A stretch of DNA of 61,410 bases, taken from positions 1 through 61,410 of the forward strand of contig CAKZLA010000494.1 in the NCBI GenBank assembly GCA_937124525.1. Direction: 5' to 3'. This DNA is from an uncultured Desulfobacterium sp. (GTDB lineage: Bacteria; Desulfobacterota; Desulfobacteria; Desulfobacterales; Desulfobacteraceae). The notes beneath the pieces are model-generated. The model was not told the DNA's origin. It did no database searches and saw only the letters and a program-made list of their open reading frames with translations. A program made the translations under genes and the position numbers. Positions within the stretch are counted from its first letter, which is position 1. Each line of letters opens with the position of its first letter. Positions 34,763 through 43,508 of the stretch are shown here, piece by piece.

Positions 34763-35055
34763 GGATTTCGCGTTGGAAGCATTCTTAGATTCTTATCTCT
34801 TATTTTCGTGTTGTTTTGGCAAGGAAATCAGAAAGCCTTTTTGGTTCTGGATTGTCCAGGTTAGGGGGAGTCAGAAGTTTTCAATTTACCACTTATTCTC
34901 TTTAAAATGCATCAATATCATTTTTTCAGCCGGGTTTGCAGGTAAATTGATTTCTTCTGGCTTCCTTATCAATCGTTTCGAACTATCCAGGCTTGCTTTG
35001 GACAAGCCAAAATCCAAAATGCAGATCTATTTCTTTGCTTATTAAAGGAGTAAAA

Positions 35056-37020
35056 ATGAAGTTAAAATCTTTAAATCTACTGGGATTAAGTTTTTTTGTT
35101 TTTTTTTCAATGCAATGTTCAACTATCAAAGCTGAAGAGGTCAGGATTGAAAAGATTATTGTTACATCCACCATGACCCCCAAAGAGATAGAAAAAGCAC
35201 CGGGATCAATCCAGGTTATCAATGCCATTGACATTAAAAATATGGGAGCCGAAACCGCTGCTGAGGCCCTGGCCGATGCCACAGGCATAGATCTGGATAA
35301 AGTTGCGGGAAGGGGAACCATAGCCCAAATCAGGGGCTTGAGTAACAAACGAACTCTTATTCTCATTGATGGGATGCGTTTTTCCACTGGATTCAGAGAT
35401 ACCACCGTTGACTTGAGTGAATTCCCGGCAGAATTGATTAAACGAATTGAAATTGTCCGGGGGCCAACCTCTTCTCTTTATGGAAGTGAGGCCATGGGCG
35501 GGGTCATTAACATCATCACCAAAGATGCACCAGCAGACACCCAGGCCAGCTGTGGCACAAGCTATGGCACTAACGCTTACGGCGATGGCAGTCGCTGGAA
35601 TGCCAAAGCCACCATGGGGGGCAGCATTAAGAATCTTGGAGTAATTGTAAGTGCCCATTCCGATATAGTAGATAAATTTGATCGAAATAAGGAGGACTCC
35701 TTCACCGATATTGATGACGAGGAAAAATATGGCGGCATGTTAAAACTGGATTACACGCCATCTGAATCCCATAAGGTATCCGGGGGAGTGTTCATGACCG
35801 ATACGGTCAGGCAAGGGCTAAGGTCCAAGTATACCCTCGACTGGGATCGAGATGCTGATTCCAGTCGATTTTCTTCATTCCTCCAGTATGACGGCACCAT
35901 GGCTGACACTGCAATCATGCTTCGTTCTTACTATTCTTTGTTCAACCTTGATCGTAGCTATATCGACATTGGAGAACCATATCCCGCAAATCTCCAGAAA
36001 AAAGCCAAGGCACAACCCGATCGTGAAGATTTTGACATCGATAATTCTCTATGGCAATACGAAATAAGGGCAAGCCGCTTAATCGCTTCAACCCATATGG
36101 TCACCATGGGGGGAGAATATAGAGAAGAAAAACGAAAAGGCGTTGAAAACAGAGGAGAGGTATCAATTGATAAAACCATAGATAATGCTGCTTTGCTTTT
36201 TCAGGACGATTTTATGCCCATTGATAATCTCCAGTGTACCCTGGGGCTGCGTTTCGACGATCATTCGGATTTTGGAACGGAAATAAGCCCGAGAGTTTCC
36301 CTTGTATATTCCATTTATGAAAATTTACGACTCAAGGCCTCCTACGGTGAGGGATTTAGAGCACCCTCTGTTTATGAACTTTATGTTGATACGGAAAATA
36401 ATAAGGGAGATGTTTTATCCAATGAAAATTTAAACCCGGAAAGCGCCAAAAGTTTTGATTTTGGTCTGGAAGGGGAGTGGGGGATTTTGTCAAGCAAGCT
36501 CACATTTTTTAGAAACGATATAGAGAACATGATCTATAAACAGGCCACGGGTAATTTTCGCAATCAAGGTAAAAATAAAATCTATGAATATGAGATGGTG
36601 AACATAGAAGATGCATTTACCCAGGGGGTTGAGACTGAAATAGAGCTGAAATTGTCCAAAAACTTCAAGCTTACCGGAACAAGCACATATCTTGATTCGG
36701 AAAATAACGAGACCAATGAAGAGCTGCTCGAAGTCCCTGAATGGAAAAACAGCTTAAAGTTTTCATATGATAGCACCCCCCGTGATTTTCACATCAACTT
36801 AAGAATGAACCATACCGGTGAGCAATTATATGCCCCTAAGTTCGAAGATTCTGTTGGTCAGAAGAAAAGCAGTTATACCTTGTTTCATATTTACTCATCC
36901 AAAAAAATTAGTAGAAATATGGAGGTTTATGCAGGAATCAACAATATTTTTAATAAAAAACCAGACTACGATGATGCAGAAGTAGCCTATTATTACTGTG
37001 GTCTTAACTTGAAATTCTAA
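35056..37020 (+). CDS. TonB-dependent outer-membrane receptor 1
   Basis: A 654-aa receptor. The start at 35056 follows AAAGGAG; a longer frame begins at 34993. A signal peptide (LLGLSFFVFFSMQCSTIKAE) is followed by a TonB box-like KIIVTSTMT, a plug domain (PGSIQVINAIDIKN … IAQIRGLSNKRTLILIDGMR … GPTSSLYGSEAMGGVINIIT) and a 22-strand barrel ending in an aromatic-rich strand with terminal F. It resembles cobalamin or siderophore receptors such as BtuB. It lies between the P1B ATPase gene and a frameshifted binding-protein gene, so metal-chelate uptake is likely. The gap 34763-35055 shows no other gene. Confidence 0.92.
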   Translation: MKLKSLNLLGLSFFVFFSMQCSTIKAEEVRIEKIIVTSTMTPKEIEKAPGSIQVINAIDIKNMGAETAAEALADATGIDLDKVAGRGTIAQIRGLSNKRTLILIDGMRFSTGFRDTTVDLSEFPAELIKRIEIVRGPTSSLYGSEAMGGVINIITKDAPADTQASCGTSYGTNAYGDGSRWNAKATMGGSIKNLGVIVSAHSDIVDKFDRNKEDSFTDIDDEEKYGGMLKLDYTPSESHKVSGGVFMTDTVRQGLRSKYTLDWDRDADSSRFSSFLQYDGTMADTAIMLRSYYSLFNLDRSYIDIGEPYPANLQKKAKAQPDREDFDIDNSLWQYEIRASRLIASTHMVTMGGEYREEKRKGVENRGEVSIDKTIDNAALLFQDDFMPIDNLQCTLGLRFDDHSDFGTEISPRVSLVYSIYENLRLKASYGEGFRAPSVYELYVDTENNKGDVLSNENLNPESAKSFDFGLEGEWGILSSKLTFFRNDIENMIYKQATGNFRNQGKNKIYEYEMVNIEDAFTQGVETEIELKLSKNFKLTGTSTYLDSENNETNEELLEVPEWKNSLKFSYDSTPRDFHINLRMNHTGEQLYAPKFEDSVGQKKSSYTLFHIYSSKKISRNMEVYAGINNIFNKKPDYDDAEVAYYYCGLNLKF

Positions 37021-37038
37021 CGAGGAGAAGTGCCGTCA

Positions 37039-38032
37039 ATGAAAGTGCCGTCAACGAGAGTGTCAGCAATGAAAATTCCATTAATTATACTGTTGGTTTC
37101 GATTTTCATATTGCTTTTTATCAGTTCATATTCCATAGCTTGTTCCACAAATACTCCTCCTGAAAAAATAAATGTAATCATGGTGGGGGACAGGCTCATA
37201 AATGTGGCATATCATCTTGGAGTACTACCCGAAGCCCTTGTATTCAGAGCCTCCCTATATTCAAACAGTGAAGAGATTACCTCTGTCTCAAGGTTTCTTG
37301 GTTGCCCCAACTCCGTTTTGACCAAAAAAAAAAACCATTATCGCCGATACGGCAAAAGAACTTGGGATCAACAAAATTATAATAGAAAAATCAAAACCTT
37401 TCTGTTTTTATAAAAAAAATATTCAATTTGAGAATATTGAAAAACAATTATCCGGGAAAGGTCTTTCCATTGAATACGTAGATTTTAATGACGGCATAAA
37501 GGCAGCTGTGCAACGTATGGGGCATCTTCTTGGGAAAGAGACAAAAGCCAAAAAGCTCCTTGAAGATTACGCAGCAGCAATGGAACAGATGAAGAAAGTA
37601 TTACCCCGGGAGAAGTCAAATAAAAAGATAGTGGTTATTTCCGGCACGCTTCAAGCCAAAACCAAAAAGGTATTTCTAAGAGTTGAAGCACCTGGAGGAT
37701 ATACGGATCAGTTTTTACTGGAGCCCTTGGGTCTGATCAATGCCGGGAACCTGCTATACCCTGAGAAAGCAAAGCCCCAAAAGGGTTATGTCGGGGTACG
37801 TAAAATTGATGGACTGATCAAGGCAGCACCCGATGCCATCATCATAACAGGAAATTCTCTTGGCGTTCAGATGAAAATCAGGGATGAGTTAAGAAGAAAT
37901 CCAGCTCTGAGAGATGTGCCGGCCATAAAAAATATAGCCCTGTACTCTTTGCCTATTTACTATGATTCCCGTGTTCTGGACTATCCCCAAATTCTTATGC
38001 AATGGAATGCAGTTCTTTTAAAAAAAATGTAA
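37039..38032 (+). pseudogene. ABC-type metal-chelate substrate-binding protein, frameshifted
   Basis: The N-terminal part (from about 37039; a GTG at 37030 is an alternative) has a signal segment ILLVSIFILLFISSYSIAC and continues to the run of eleven A at 37324-37334. The continuation is in a different frame: TIIADTAKELGINKIIIEKS through AAVQRMGHLLGKETKAKKLLEDYA to the stop at 38032. Together they give one BtuF/FhuD-like protein of about 330 aa (RVEAPGGYTDQFLLEPLGL, DAIIITGN). A single A insertion or loss would restore the frame, so this is either phase-variable slippage, a true mutation or a sequence error. No permease or ATPase gene is adjacent. Confidence 0.8.
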
Positions 38033-38156
38033 GGGTTATGTTGTGTTCTCGTCAGTCCTAAGGGAGTCAGCCTATCTTGATATACCAGTTATAAACGTAT
38101 TCCTGTCACCAATCCTGGAACGGTTGGGATATAAGCGGTATTTTGAAATCGGCCAA

Positions 38157-38226
38157 CTCCCTAAGTTCTCTGCATGTTGTGTATGGAGATTTGCTGACTC
38201 CATGAAATTATAGAGCCTGTGTCTTA
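38157..38226 (+). repeat. Partial copy of the 136-bp MITE family
   Basis: CCTAAGTTCTCTGCATGTTG followed by TGTATGGAGATTTGCTGACTCC and TGAAATTAT.GAGCCTGT matches, in reverse orientation, the right half of the element at 52172-52307. A fragment CTCGTCAGTCCTAAG lies at 38048-38062. Confidence 0.6.
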
Positions 38227-38323
38227 AATCTTGATGTAAATATTCGGCCAGCAGTCCATCTTCACCTATTTAGGCCTGCTCACATAGCATTAGTATGCTA
38301 CGCAGTCCCGAACAGGCGAATAT

Positions 38324-38542
38324 ATGGGGCACTGGCCAAACATTTACATTATCAACCCGAATATTTACCTTAAATCGGTAGTTGAAACGCTTACCAGTGG
38401 ACCGACGAAGCAGGAACATCATTATCAGGGTTTGACTAAATGCTTATTTCTCGAAAGCAAAGCCCTTGAACTTATTGCGCTTCAACTGGAACAATCGGTA
38501 TTAAACCATGACAGCACCAGAATGTTTTTTATTAAAACTTAG
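38324..38542 (+). pseudogene. AraC-family regulator remnant
   Basis: Only a short segment is recognisable: CLFLESKALELIALQLEQ matches IYLESKALELIALRLEQ in the AraC-type regulator at 41172-42173, just before that protein's DNA-binding domain. The rest of the 72-codon frame has no match and no helix-turn-helix follows. It looks like a leftover of a duplicated regulator. The remainder of 38033-38934 holds a MITE fragment, a palindrome (CATAGCATTAGTATGCTACG) and the promoter below. Confidence 0.6.
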
Positions 38543-38763
38543 GACCGATCCCACTGATGACTGAGCCAGCTATCCCCTCCCACTCATTGCTTAAAAATTC
38601 CTTTTTTAGCATCAATAAGTACACATTAAATCCTTTTCTATCCATATATTATGACAATATTATATATAAAAACAAATTTTATCAGGGTTAGAACCAGCCA
38701 TAATAGATTGATATTTAATAGCTTATTAATTTTTGTATTAAAATTTGTTAGAACTAACTTTTC

Positions 38764-38791
38764 TTGACATGACTACTTTAATGTGTATAGT
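38764..38791 (+). promoter_or_regulatory. Promoter upstream of ECF sigma gene
   Basis: TTGACA (38764-38769), 16 bp, TATAGT (38786-38791). Surrounding sequence (AACTAACTTTTCTTGACAT … ACTA.TTT.ATGTGT) is shared with the promoter at 32694, implying common control or one origin. Confidence 0.6.
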
Positions 38792-38934
38792 AAAAAATTT
38801 GTTATGGTCTACTTATTAAAGAGTAAAAATAAAATCAAGCCATTGACCTATGGAGCTATCGGGATGGTGATAGGCCCTATGGCATTTCTTTTGACATCCC
38901 ATTGCCTTTTTAGGATTCATCAGGAACTTGTTTT

Positions 38935-39498
38935 GTGAATAAAAAAGGCAAGACAAAAAAAAGTACTTTATATTTTATAGAGGATTTGATGAAAAAAACG
39001 GGACAATTGTGGCAATGGATTTTCGACACACACTATCATAACGTTTATGGTTTTTTTTTGAAAAGACTGGGCTCCCCTGAAGATGCTGCAGATGCTTCCC
39101 AGGAGACATTCATGCGAGTAGTGCGTCGCAATGGTGTTGTAGAATTGGATTCTCCGGCCGGATATATTTGGCGGACAGCGCAAAATCTCGTTAAGGAAAT
39201 TAAGCGCACCAAAGCCCTTCATTCTAAATGGATGAGTTCGCAGGCCATGGATTTAGATAACCAAATTTCACAAACTCCGAATCCTGATGAGGCCATGAAA
39301 ATTCGACAAATGAATGACAATATCCTTAATGTCCTTAACCAGCTTCCACCACGGTGCCGCGAGGTCTTTATTCTGCACCGCTTCAAAGGACTATCTCATA
39401 AAAAGATCGCTGATCAGCTAAATATTTCACCTAAAACCGTTGAAAATCACATGGTCAATGCCCTTCTTTTTTTTCATAAACATCTGCCCCTTCCTTAA
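38935..39498 (+). CDS. ECF sigma factor, FecI type
   Basis: A 187-aa protein from a GTG at 38935; an ATG at 38989 with AGAGGA is an equally good start. Sigma-70 region 2 spans about 28-95 (HNVYGFFLKRLGSPEDAADA, SQETFMRV), region 4 about 120-185 (LNQLPPRCREVFILHRFKGL, SHKKIADQLNISPKTVENHM). The pattern is that of FecI-like iron-responsive sigma factors, which are switched on by an outer-membrane receptor through a FecR protein (family knowledge). The fecR-like gene follows after about 320 bp in which no gene was seen. Likely target: one of the TonB receptor genes. Confidence 0.92.
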   Translation: MNKKGKTKKSTLYFIEDLMKKTGQLWQWIFDTHYHNVYGFFLKRLGSPEDAADASQETFMRVVRRNGVVELDSPAGYIWRTAQNLVKEIKRTKALHSKWMSSQAMDLDNQISQTPNPDEAMKIRQMNDNILNVLNQLPPRCREVFILHRFKGLSHKKIADQLNISPKTVENHMVNALLFFHKHLPLP

Positions 39499-39816
39499 GC
39501 CTGCTTGCTCCTCTCTCAAGTTAATAGTTAGGAACTTCCCCGACCGAGTATCGACTACCACCACCATGCCCAGTTTAATATGTTGATATTGCATGATAAA
39601 AAAAATACATTGGTAGCTTGTTTTCGTACAAGTCCCTTATAAAACAGGACGGTGTAATTTTCAGCACAATGTGGAGCGCGTATTGTTATAGTTCAAAAAT
39701 TAGTCAGACAAAAGCCCAACTACAGGATGCCATGTTCTGTTTTTTTAGTTTTTTTTAAATTTCTTTTGGGGGTTTTTTCACTCTGAAGCATTATATATTT
39801 ACAGGAGGACACAACA

Positions 39817-40884
39817 TTGAGTTTATCACGAGATGATCACTTGGAACGTGCTGCACGCTGGCTGGTTCAGGCCCAAGACAAAGCCTTTACATCCGAAGAC
39901 CGGAAAATGCTGGAGATGTGGCTGGAAGAGGAACCTGCCAACCGTAAAGCGTTTGAGGCGATGAGTGATGTTTGGGAGCATTTAGGGGTGGTGGAACCTG
40001 TTTTTGCACCCGAAGAAAAATATGCCCCCCGGGCAGTGTTAACTCCCCAGCGTAAAGCTGAAAGGAAAACAAACCTAAAAGCCTTGTTTAACTTGTTTTT
40101 TAAACCGAATAAAAAAATGGCAGTGGCCTGTATATCCCTGGCAATGCTGGTGCTTTTCTGCCTGCCGGTATTCAAAATGTATTTCGCTGAGCCGGTTGAA
40201 ATCTTTCATCCTTACAGTACCGCCACCGGAGAACAAAAAAACGTCACGTTAAGCGATGGTTCCATTCTCCAAATGAATGTAAGCAGTTCTATTTCTGTGT
40301 GCATGAGTAAAGGGTACAGGCGGGTGGAAATGAATAATGGCGAGGTTTTCTTTACTGTCACGCCTGATTCCGGGCGCCCCTTTGAAGTGCGTACCTCAAC
40401 AGGGCTGGTGCGTGTCCTGGGCACCGCATTTAATGTCAGAGACCGCAAAGGGCGGGTGGCTGTGGATGTGGATCATGGCAAAGTACAGGTGCAAAGTGCA
40501 CCAAAAGGAGCGGGGGATAAGCGAGTCAGGGCGCTGACTTTGCGTTCCGGACAAGGGGCCAATATTGATTCAAGCGGGCGTTTAGCTCCCGTACGCATCT
40601 CCAATATTCAACAAGTTTTAGCCTGGCAGCAACAGCAGGCTGTGTTTAAAAACACCTCGGTCAGCAGTGTGCTGCAAGAACTGGCGCTTTACCACAACGT
40701 CAACATAAAACTGGCGCTTAAAGAGTTGGGGCAAAAAAGAGTAACCGGCACCTTTGATATGCATAATCTGGAGCAGACTCTCAGACTTATCGTCACAGCG
40801 GCCTCTCTACAGATGGAAAAAGACACCAACGGAACTATCACATTATCCGGGGAACCGGTTATCAAAAGTGGCTGTAAAATATAA
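39817..40884 (+). CDS. FecR-type anti-sigma/sigma-regulator
   Basis: A 355-aa protein starting at a TTG preceded by ACAGGAGGAC. The cytoplasmic DUF4880-like domain (AARWLVQAQDKAFTSEDRKM) occupies about 9-60, one membrane helix about 105-127 (MAVACISLAMLVLFCLPVF), then the FecR periplasmic domain (ATGEQKNVTLSDGSILQMN … RPFEVRTSTGLVRVLGTAFN) and a C-terminal STN-like part (VNIKLALKELGQKRVTGTFD). It transmits the receptor's signal to the ECF sigma factor encoded just upstream. The nearest receptors are at 35056 and 43509. Confidence 0.93.
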   Translation: MSLSRDDHLERAARWLVQAQDKAFTSEDRKMLEMWLEEEPANRKAFEAMSDVWEHLGVVEPVFAPEEKYAPRAVLTPQRKAERKTNLKALFNLFFKPNKKMAVACISLAMLVLFCLPVFKMYFAEPVEIFHPYSTATGEQKNVTLSDGSILQMNVSSSISVCMSKGYRRVEMNNGEVFFTVTPDSGRPFEVRTSTGLVRVLGTAFNVRDRKGRVAVDVDHGKVQVQSAPKGAGDKRVRALTLRSGQGANIDSSGRLAPVRISNIQQVLAWQQQQAVFKNTSVSSVLQELALYHNVNIKLALKELGQKRVTGTFDMHNLEQTLRLIVTAASLQMEKDTNGTITLSGEPVIKSGCKI

Positions 40885-41020
40885 AGCACCGCTCTTATAA
40901 CTGTTGGTCTTGAATAACCTTTTAAATTAAAAGGAGAAAGTCACGAGATAAACAAAATTAAAGGCAGAGGGTTTTGGGTTGTTATTGTTTACTCAATTCG
41001 GATCAATTCGAATTCGGAAT

Positions 41021-41043
41021 TCGGGGGACACCTTACTTAATTC
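41021..41043 (+). repeat. REP-like GGGGGACACC sequence
   Basis: TCGGGGGACACCTTACTTAA plus TTC occurs here and twice at 49169-49221. Such sequences usually accompany REP-associated tyrosine transposases, of which remnants lie at 46.2-47.0 kb. The rest of 40885-41171 shows no convincing gene. Confidence 0.6.
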
Positions 41044-41171
41044 AAACAAAAATTAAGTTTTGTAGTTTTGTCGTATTAAATGTGCTTTTCCTCGCTCTCA
41101 TCACAGTGATTCAGGGCAACGAAGGCATTCATGATGAAATCACAAGAAAAGTAGTTCAAAGCGGACGTATG

Positions 41172-42173
41172 TCATGATAGTGATTTACGATATTCCGACG
41201 GCCGGATTCCGTACTCTTTAAGAAATGAGGCGGCAAAGTGGCTTGAGCTACAGAATCCCGACTCGTAAGCAATGCGCGTCAGATCATCGGGATTTTCTTC
41301 AATCAGCATCCGGGCGTAGGACAGGCGCTCTTTTCTCAGATATTCAAACACTGTACACCCAAAGACCATTTTGAACCCTTTATTTAGATGGGTGTGGCTC
41401 ATTCCTACCTCTCCAGCCAGTTTTCTAAGCGAGGGCGGGTATGAAAGCTTTTTGACCAGCAGATCCCGGGCCCGGCAGATACGCTCCCTGTCCCTGGAAC
41501 TCAATGGGAGCTTTTTTTGGGGGATACAATCAGGTTGAAATACCTGTTCCAGTCTTAAGGCAATCAGTTCCAGTGCCTTGCTCTCCAGATAAATATTGCC
41601 CACCCTGCCTTTGTGAGGATTATTCAAAATCTGGTAAATCGTGGTTGTCATCTGGGGGGTTATGACGTGGTCTTTATAAAAATGACGGCTTTCAAGCGCT
41701 TTTTCCGACGAATCAAAGGATTGTGAATCCCGGGGGTGATCCGGGTTGAGCAATTTTGTTAAAAAGTTGGGTGAAATATGTATGGCAATGGCAAGCACGT
41801 CCTGTTGTCCCTGAATTTTACGTTTGGCAATATGATTTTCAAAAAACTGGGCATATGACCGGCCCGGTGTCATTGGTGCCGGATCCGGTAGGCCGGAGCC
41901 CCAGGACAAACTTTGTCCTTTGATGCAGAAACCGAGGCAGAAAAAAGAACGGGCCAATGAAAACCGGGCCATGTAGTCTTTGTCAAATTGACACCGGCAT
42001 ATCCCTAAATCCAGCCCGTCACATATTGAGAAAGAAGAAAAATATCCGCTTCCGCTTTGTTCCGGCAATGGACGGATGACTTCATTTGAATTGATAAGCC
42101 CGTCGGCAGGCACCAAAGGCTTAAAATTTTCAAAGTCACCTTGATCATTTTTGATCTGAACCTGGGAGAGCAT
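41172..42173 (-). CDS. AraC-family transcriptional regulator
   Basis: A 333-aa regulator. The C-terminal AraC/XylS DNA-binding domain has two helix-turn-helix parts: LRKLAGEVGMSHTHLNKGFK and RIAYESGFCSSSHFAASFLK, with YGIRPSEYRKS at the end. The N-terminal part resembles PchR-like siderophore regulators (YLESKALELIALRLEQ linker before the DNA-binding domain). It is divergent from the methyltransferase, TonB receptor and ZinT-like genes and probably controls them in response to a metal chelate (inference). The start has GAGGAAACAAAC upstream. Confidence 0.92.
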   Translation of the reverse strand: MLSQVQIKNDQGDFENFKPLVPADGLINSNEVIRPLPEQSGSGYFSSFSICDGLDLGICRCQFDKDYMARFSLARSFFCLGFCIKGQSLSWGSGLPDPAPMTPGRSYAQFFENHIAKRKIQGQQDVLAIAIHISPNFLTKLLNPDHPRDSQSFDSSEKALESRHFYKDHVITPQMTTTIYQILNNPHKGRVGNIYLESKALELIALRLEQVFQPDCIPQKKLPLSSRDRERICRARDLLVKKLSYPPSLRKLAGEVGMSHTHLNKGFKMVFGCTVFEYLRKERLSYARMLIEENPDDLTRIAYESGFCSSSHFAASFLKEYGIRPSEYRKSLS

Positions 42174-42414
42174 TGTTTGTTTCCTCTATACCTATTTCAT
42201 TTTTTTTTCACCCTTTTCACATATCATTCTGCTGTAATGTAAACCACACCTTATATTTTTTTGTCAACCAAATAAAGATCAATATGCCTAAGTTTTACGC
42301 AAATGTTTTTTGTTTTTACGCAAATGATATTATTTGGGGGATAAATGGCGTCTAATCCTCCTGATTGACAGGTCCATGGGCCTGCACACAACCTTTATCA
42401 GGAGAATAGTCAAT

Positions 42415-43452
42415 ATGACACAGACGATTCACTCACCCAACACCCCGTATCCTTCCATGGCCTTTTTGTTTGATGCCCTGGTTGCCCCTGTAAAACTGGC
42501 TGTTCTGGAGACCGCAGTTGAGCTTGATATGGGGCACATCCTCAGCACTTCCGCCACTGCCGATGAAATTGCAAAAAAAGCGGATATCCAGGCAGATACC
42601 CAAGGCCTTATCCGTTTCCTGGATGCCATGGTCGCATTGGGGCTGGCAAATAAGGAAAACAACAGGTACTGCAACACTGACCTTTCAACCCATTTCCTTG
42701 ACAAAGACAGCCCGGTTTTTCTGGGAGAATATATCCAAAGCATGAAAGACCTGGTGCAAAAAAACCTGGGTGGTATGGCAGACATCGTAAAAAACGGCCC
42801 CCCCAGGGTGCCCCAATCGGAGTCCTGGCAGGACCAAGCCCGGTGGGAACGTGCCGTGGCCCACCTGGCACTGGGCCAGCGTGCCGGTATCGCCGCTGTC
42901 TATGCGGATCTGGTACAAGAAGTTACAAAGTTTAAAGGGATCAAAAAGATCCTTGACCTGGGCGGCGGGCCCGGGCTTGTCGGGGCAAAAATCCTTGGCC
43001 GTATTCCCGGGGCAAAGGGCGTGCTCCTGGACCTGCCCGCCGTCATTCCCCTGGCCAGGCAACAAATTGAAAAACAGGGGATGGCAGACAGGATTTCCTT
43101 TATTGCAGGAGATTACAATGAGATTGATTTGGGCAGCGGCTATGACCTGATATGGGCCAGCCACAACCTGTATTTTGTAAAAGACAGGGCATCTTTTTTT
43201 CGCCGCATAAAAAAAGCACTGGCAGATAACGGTGTTTTTGTCTGCCTGCACGAGGGCTTGACCCATGAGCAGACGGCTCCTGAAAGTATTGTCTTGATGC
43301 GACTTTCCAGCGCCCTTGAAGAAGAGGGGCAAAACCTTTTTTTTGATAAGGGAGAAATCGCCTCCTGCCTGGAACAGGCAGGATTTGGCCGGGTTGATTC
43401 AAAGATGGTTGAGTTGCCCTCGGGTCCGGCAGAACTGGTGGTAGCACGATAG
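42415..43452 (+). CDS. SAM-dependent O-methyltransferase
   Basis: A 345-aa protein. The start at 42415 follows AGGAGAATA; a longer frame begins at 42334. The N-terminal part (YPSMAFLFDALVAPVKLAVL, ELDMGHILSTSATADEIAKK) is a winged-helix dimerisation domain typical of hydroxyneurotransmitter/acetylserotonin-type methyltransferases. SAM motif I is ILDLGGGPGLVGAKIL (about 180-195), followed by VLLDLPAVIPLARQQI and the catalytic-region YDLIWASHNLYFVKD. The substrate is unknown. Lying between an AraC regulator and a TonB receptor gene, it may modify a metal chelator or corrinoid-like ligand (inference). Confidence 0.88.
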   Translation: MTQTIHSPNTPYPSMAFLFDALVAPVKLAVLETAVELDMGHILSTSATADEIAKKADIQADTQGLIRFLDAMVALGLANKENNRYCNTDLSTHFLDKDSPVFLGEYIQSMKDLVQKNLGGMADIVKNGPPRVPQSESWQDQARWERAVAHLALGQRAGIAAVYADLVQEVTKFKGIKKILDLGGGPGLVGAKILGRIPGAKGVLLDLPAVIPLARQQIEKQGMADRISFIAGDYNEIDLGSGYDLIWASHNLYFVKDRASFFRRIKKALADNGVFVCLHEGLTHEQTAPESIVLMRLSSALEEEGQNLFFDKGEIASCLEQAGFGRVDSKMVELPSGPAELVVAR

Positions 43453-43508
43453 CTACCTGTCTTAAAGGAGAAACATGAATAAAACCATTTTACCAAAGGA
43501 GATAAGTC

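Noticed and set aside
34773..35045. 90-aa frame between the ATPase and TonB receptor genes
   Set aside because: No family, no good ribosome site and a composition like translated intergenic DNA.
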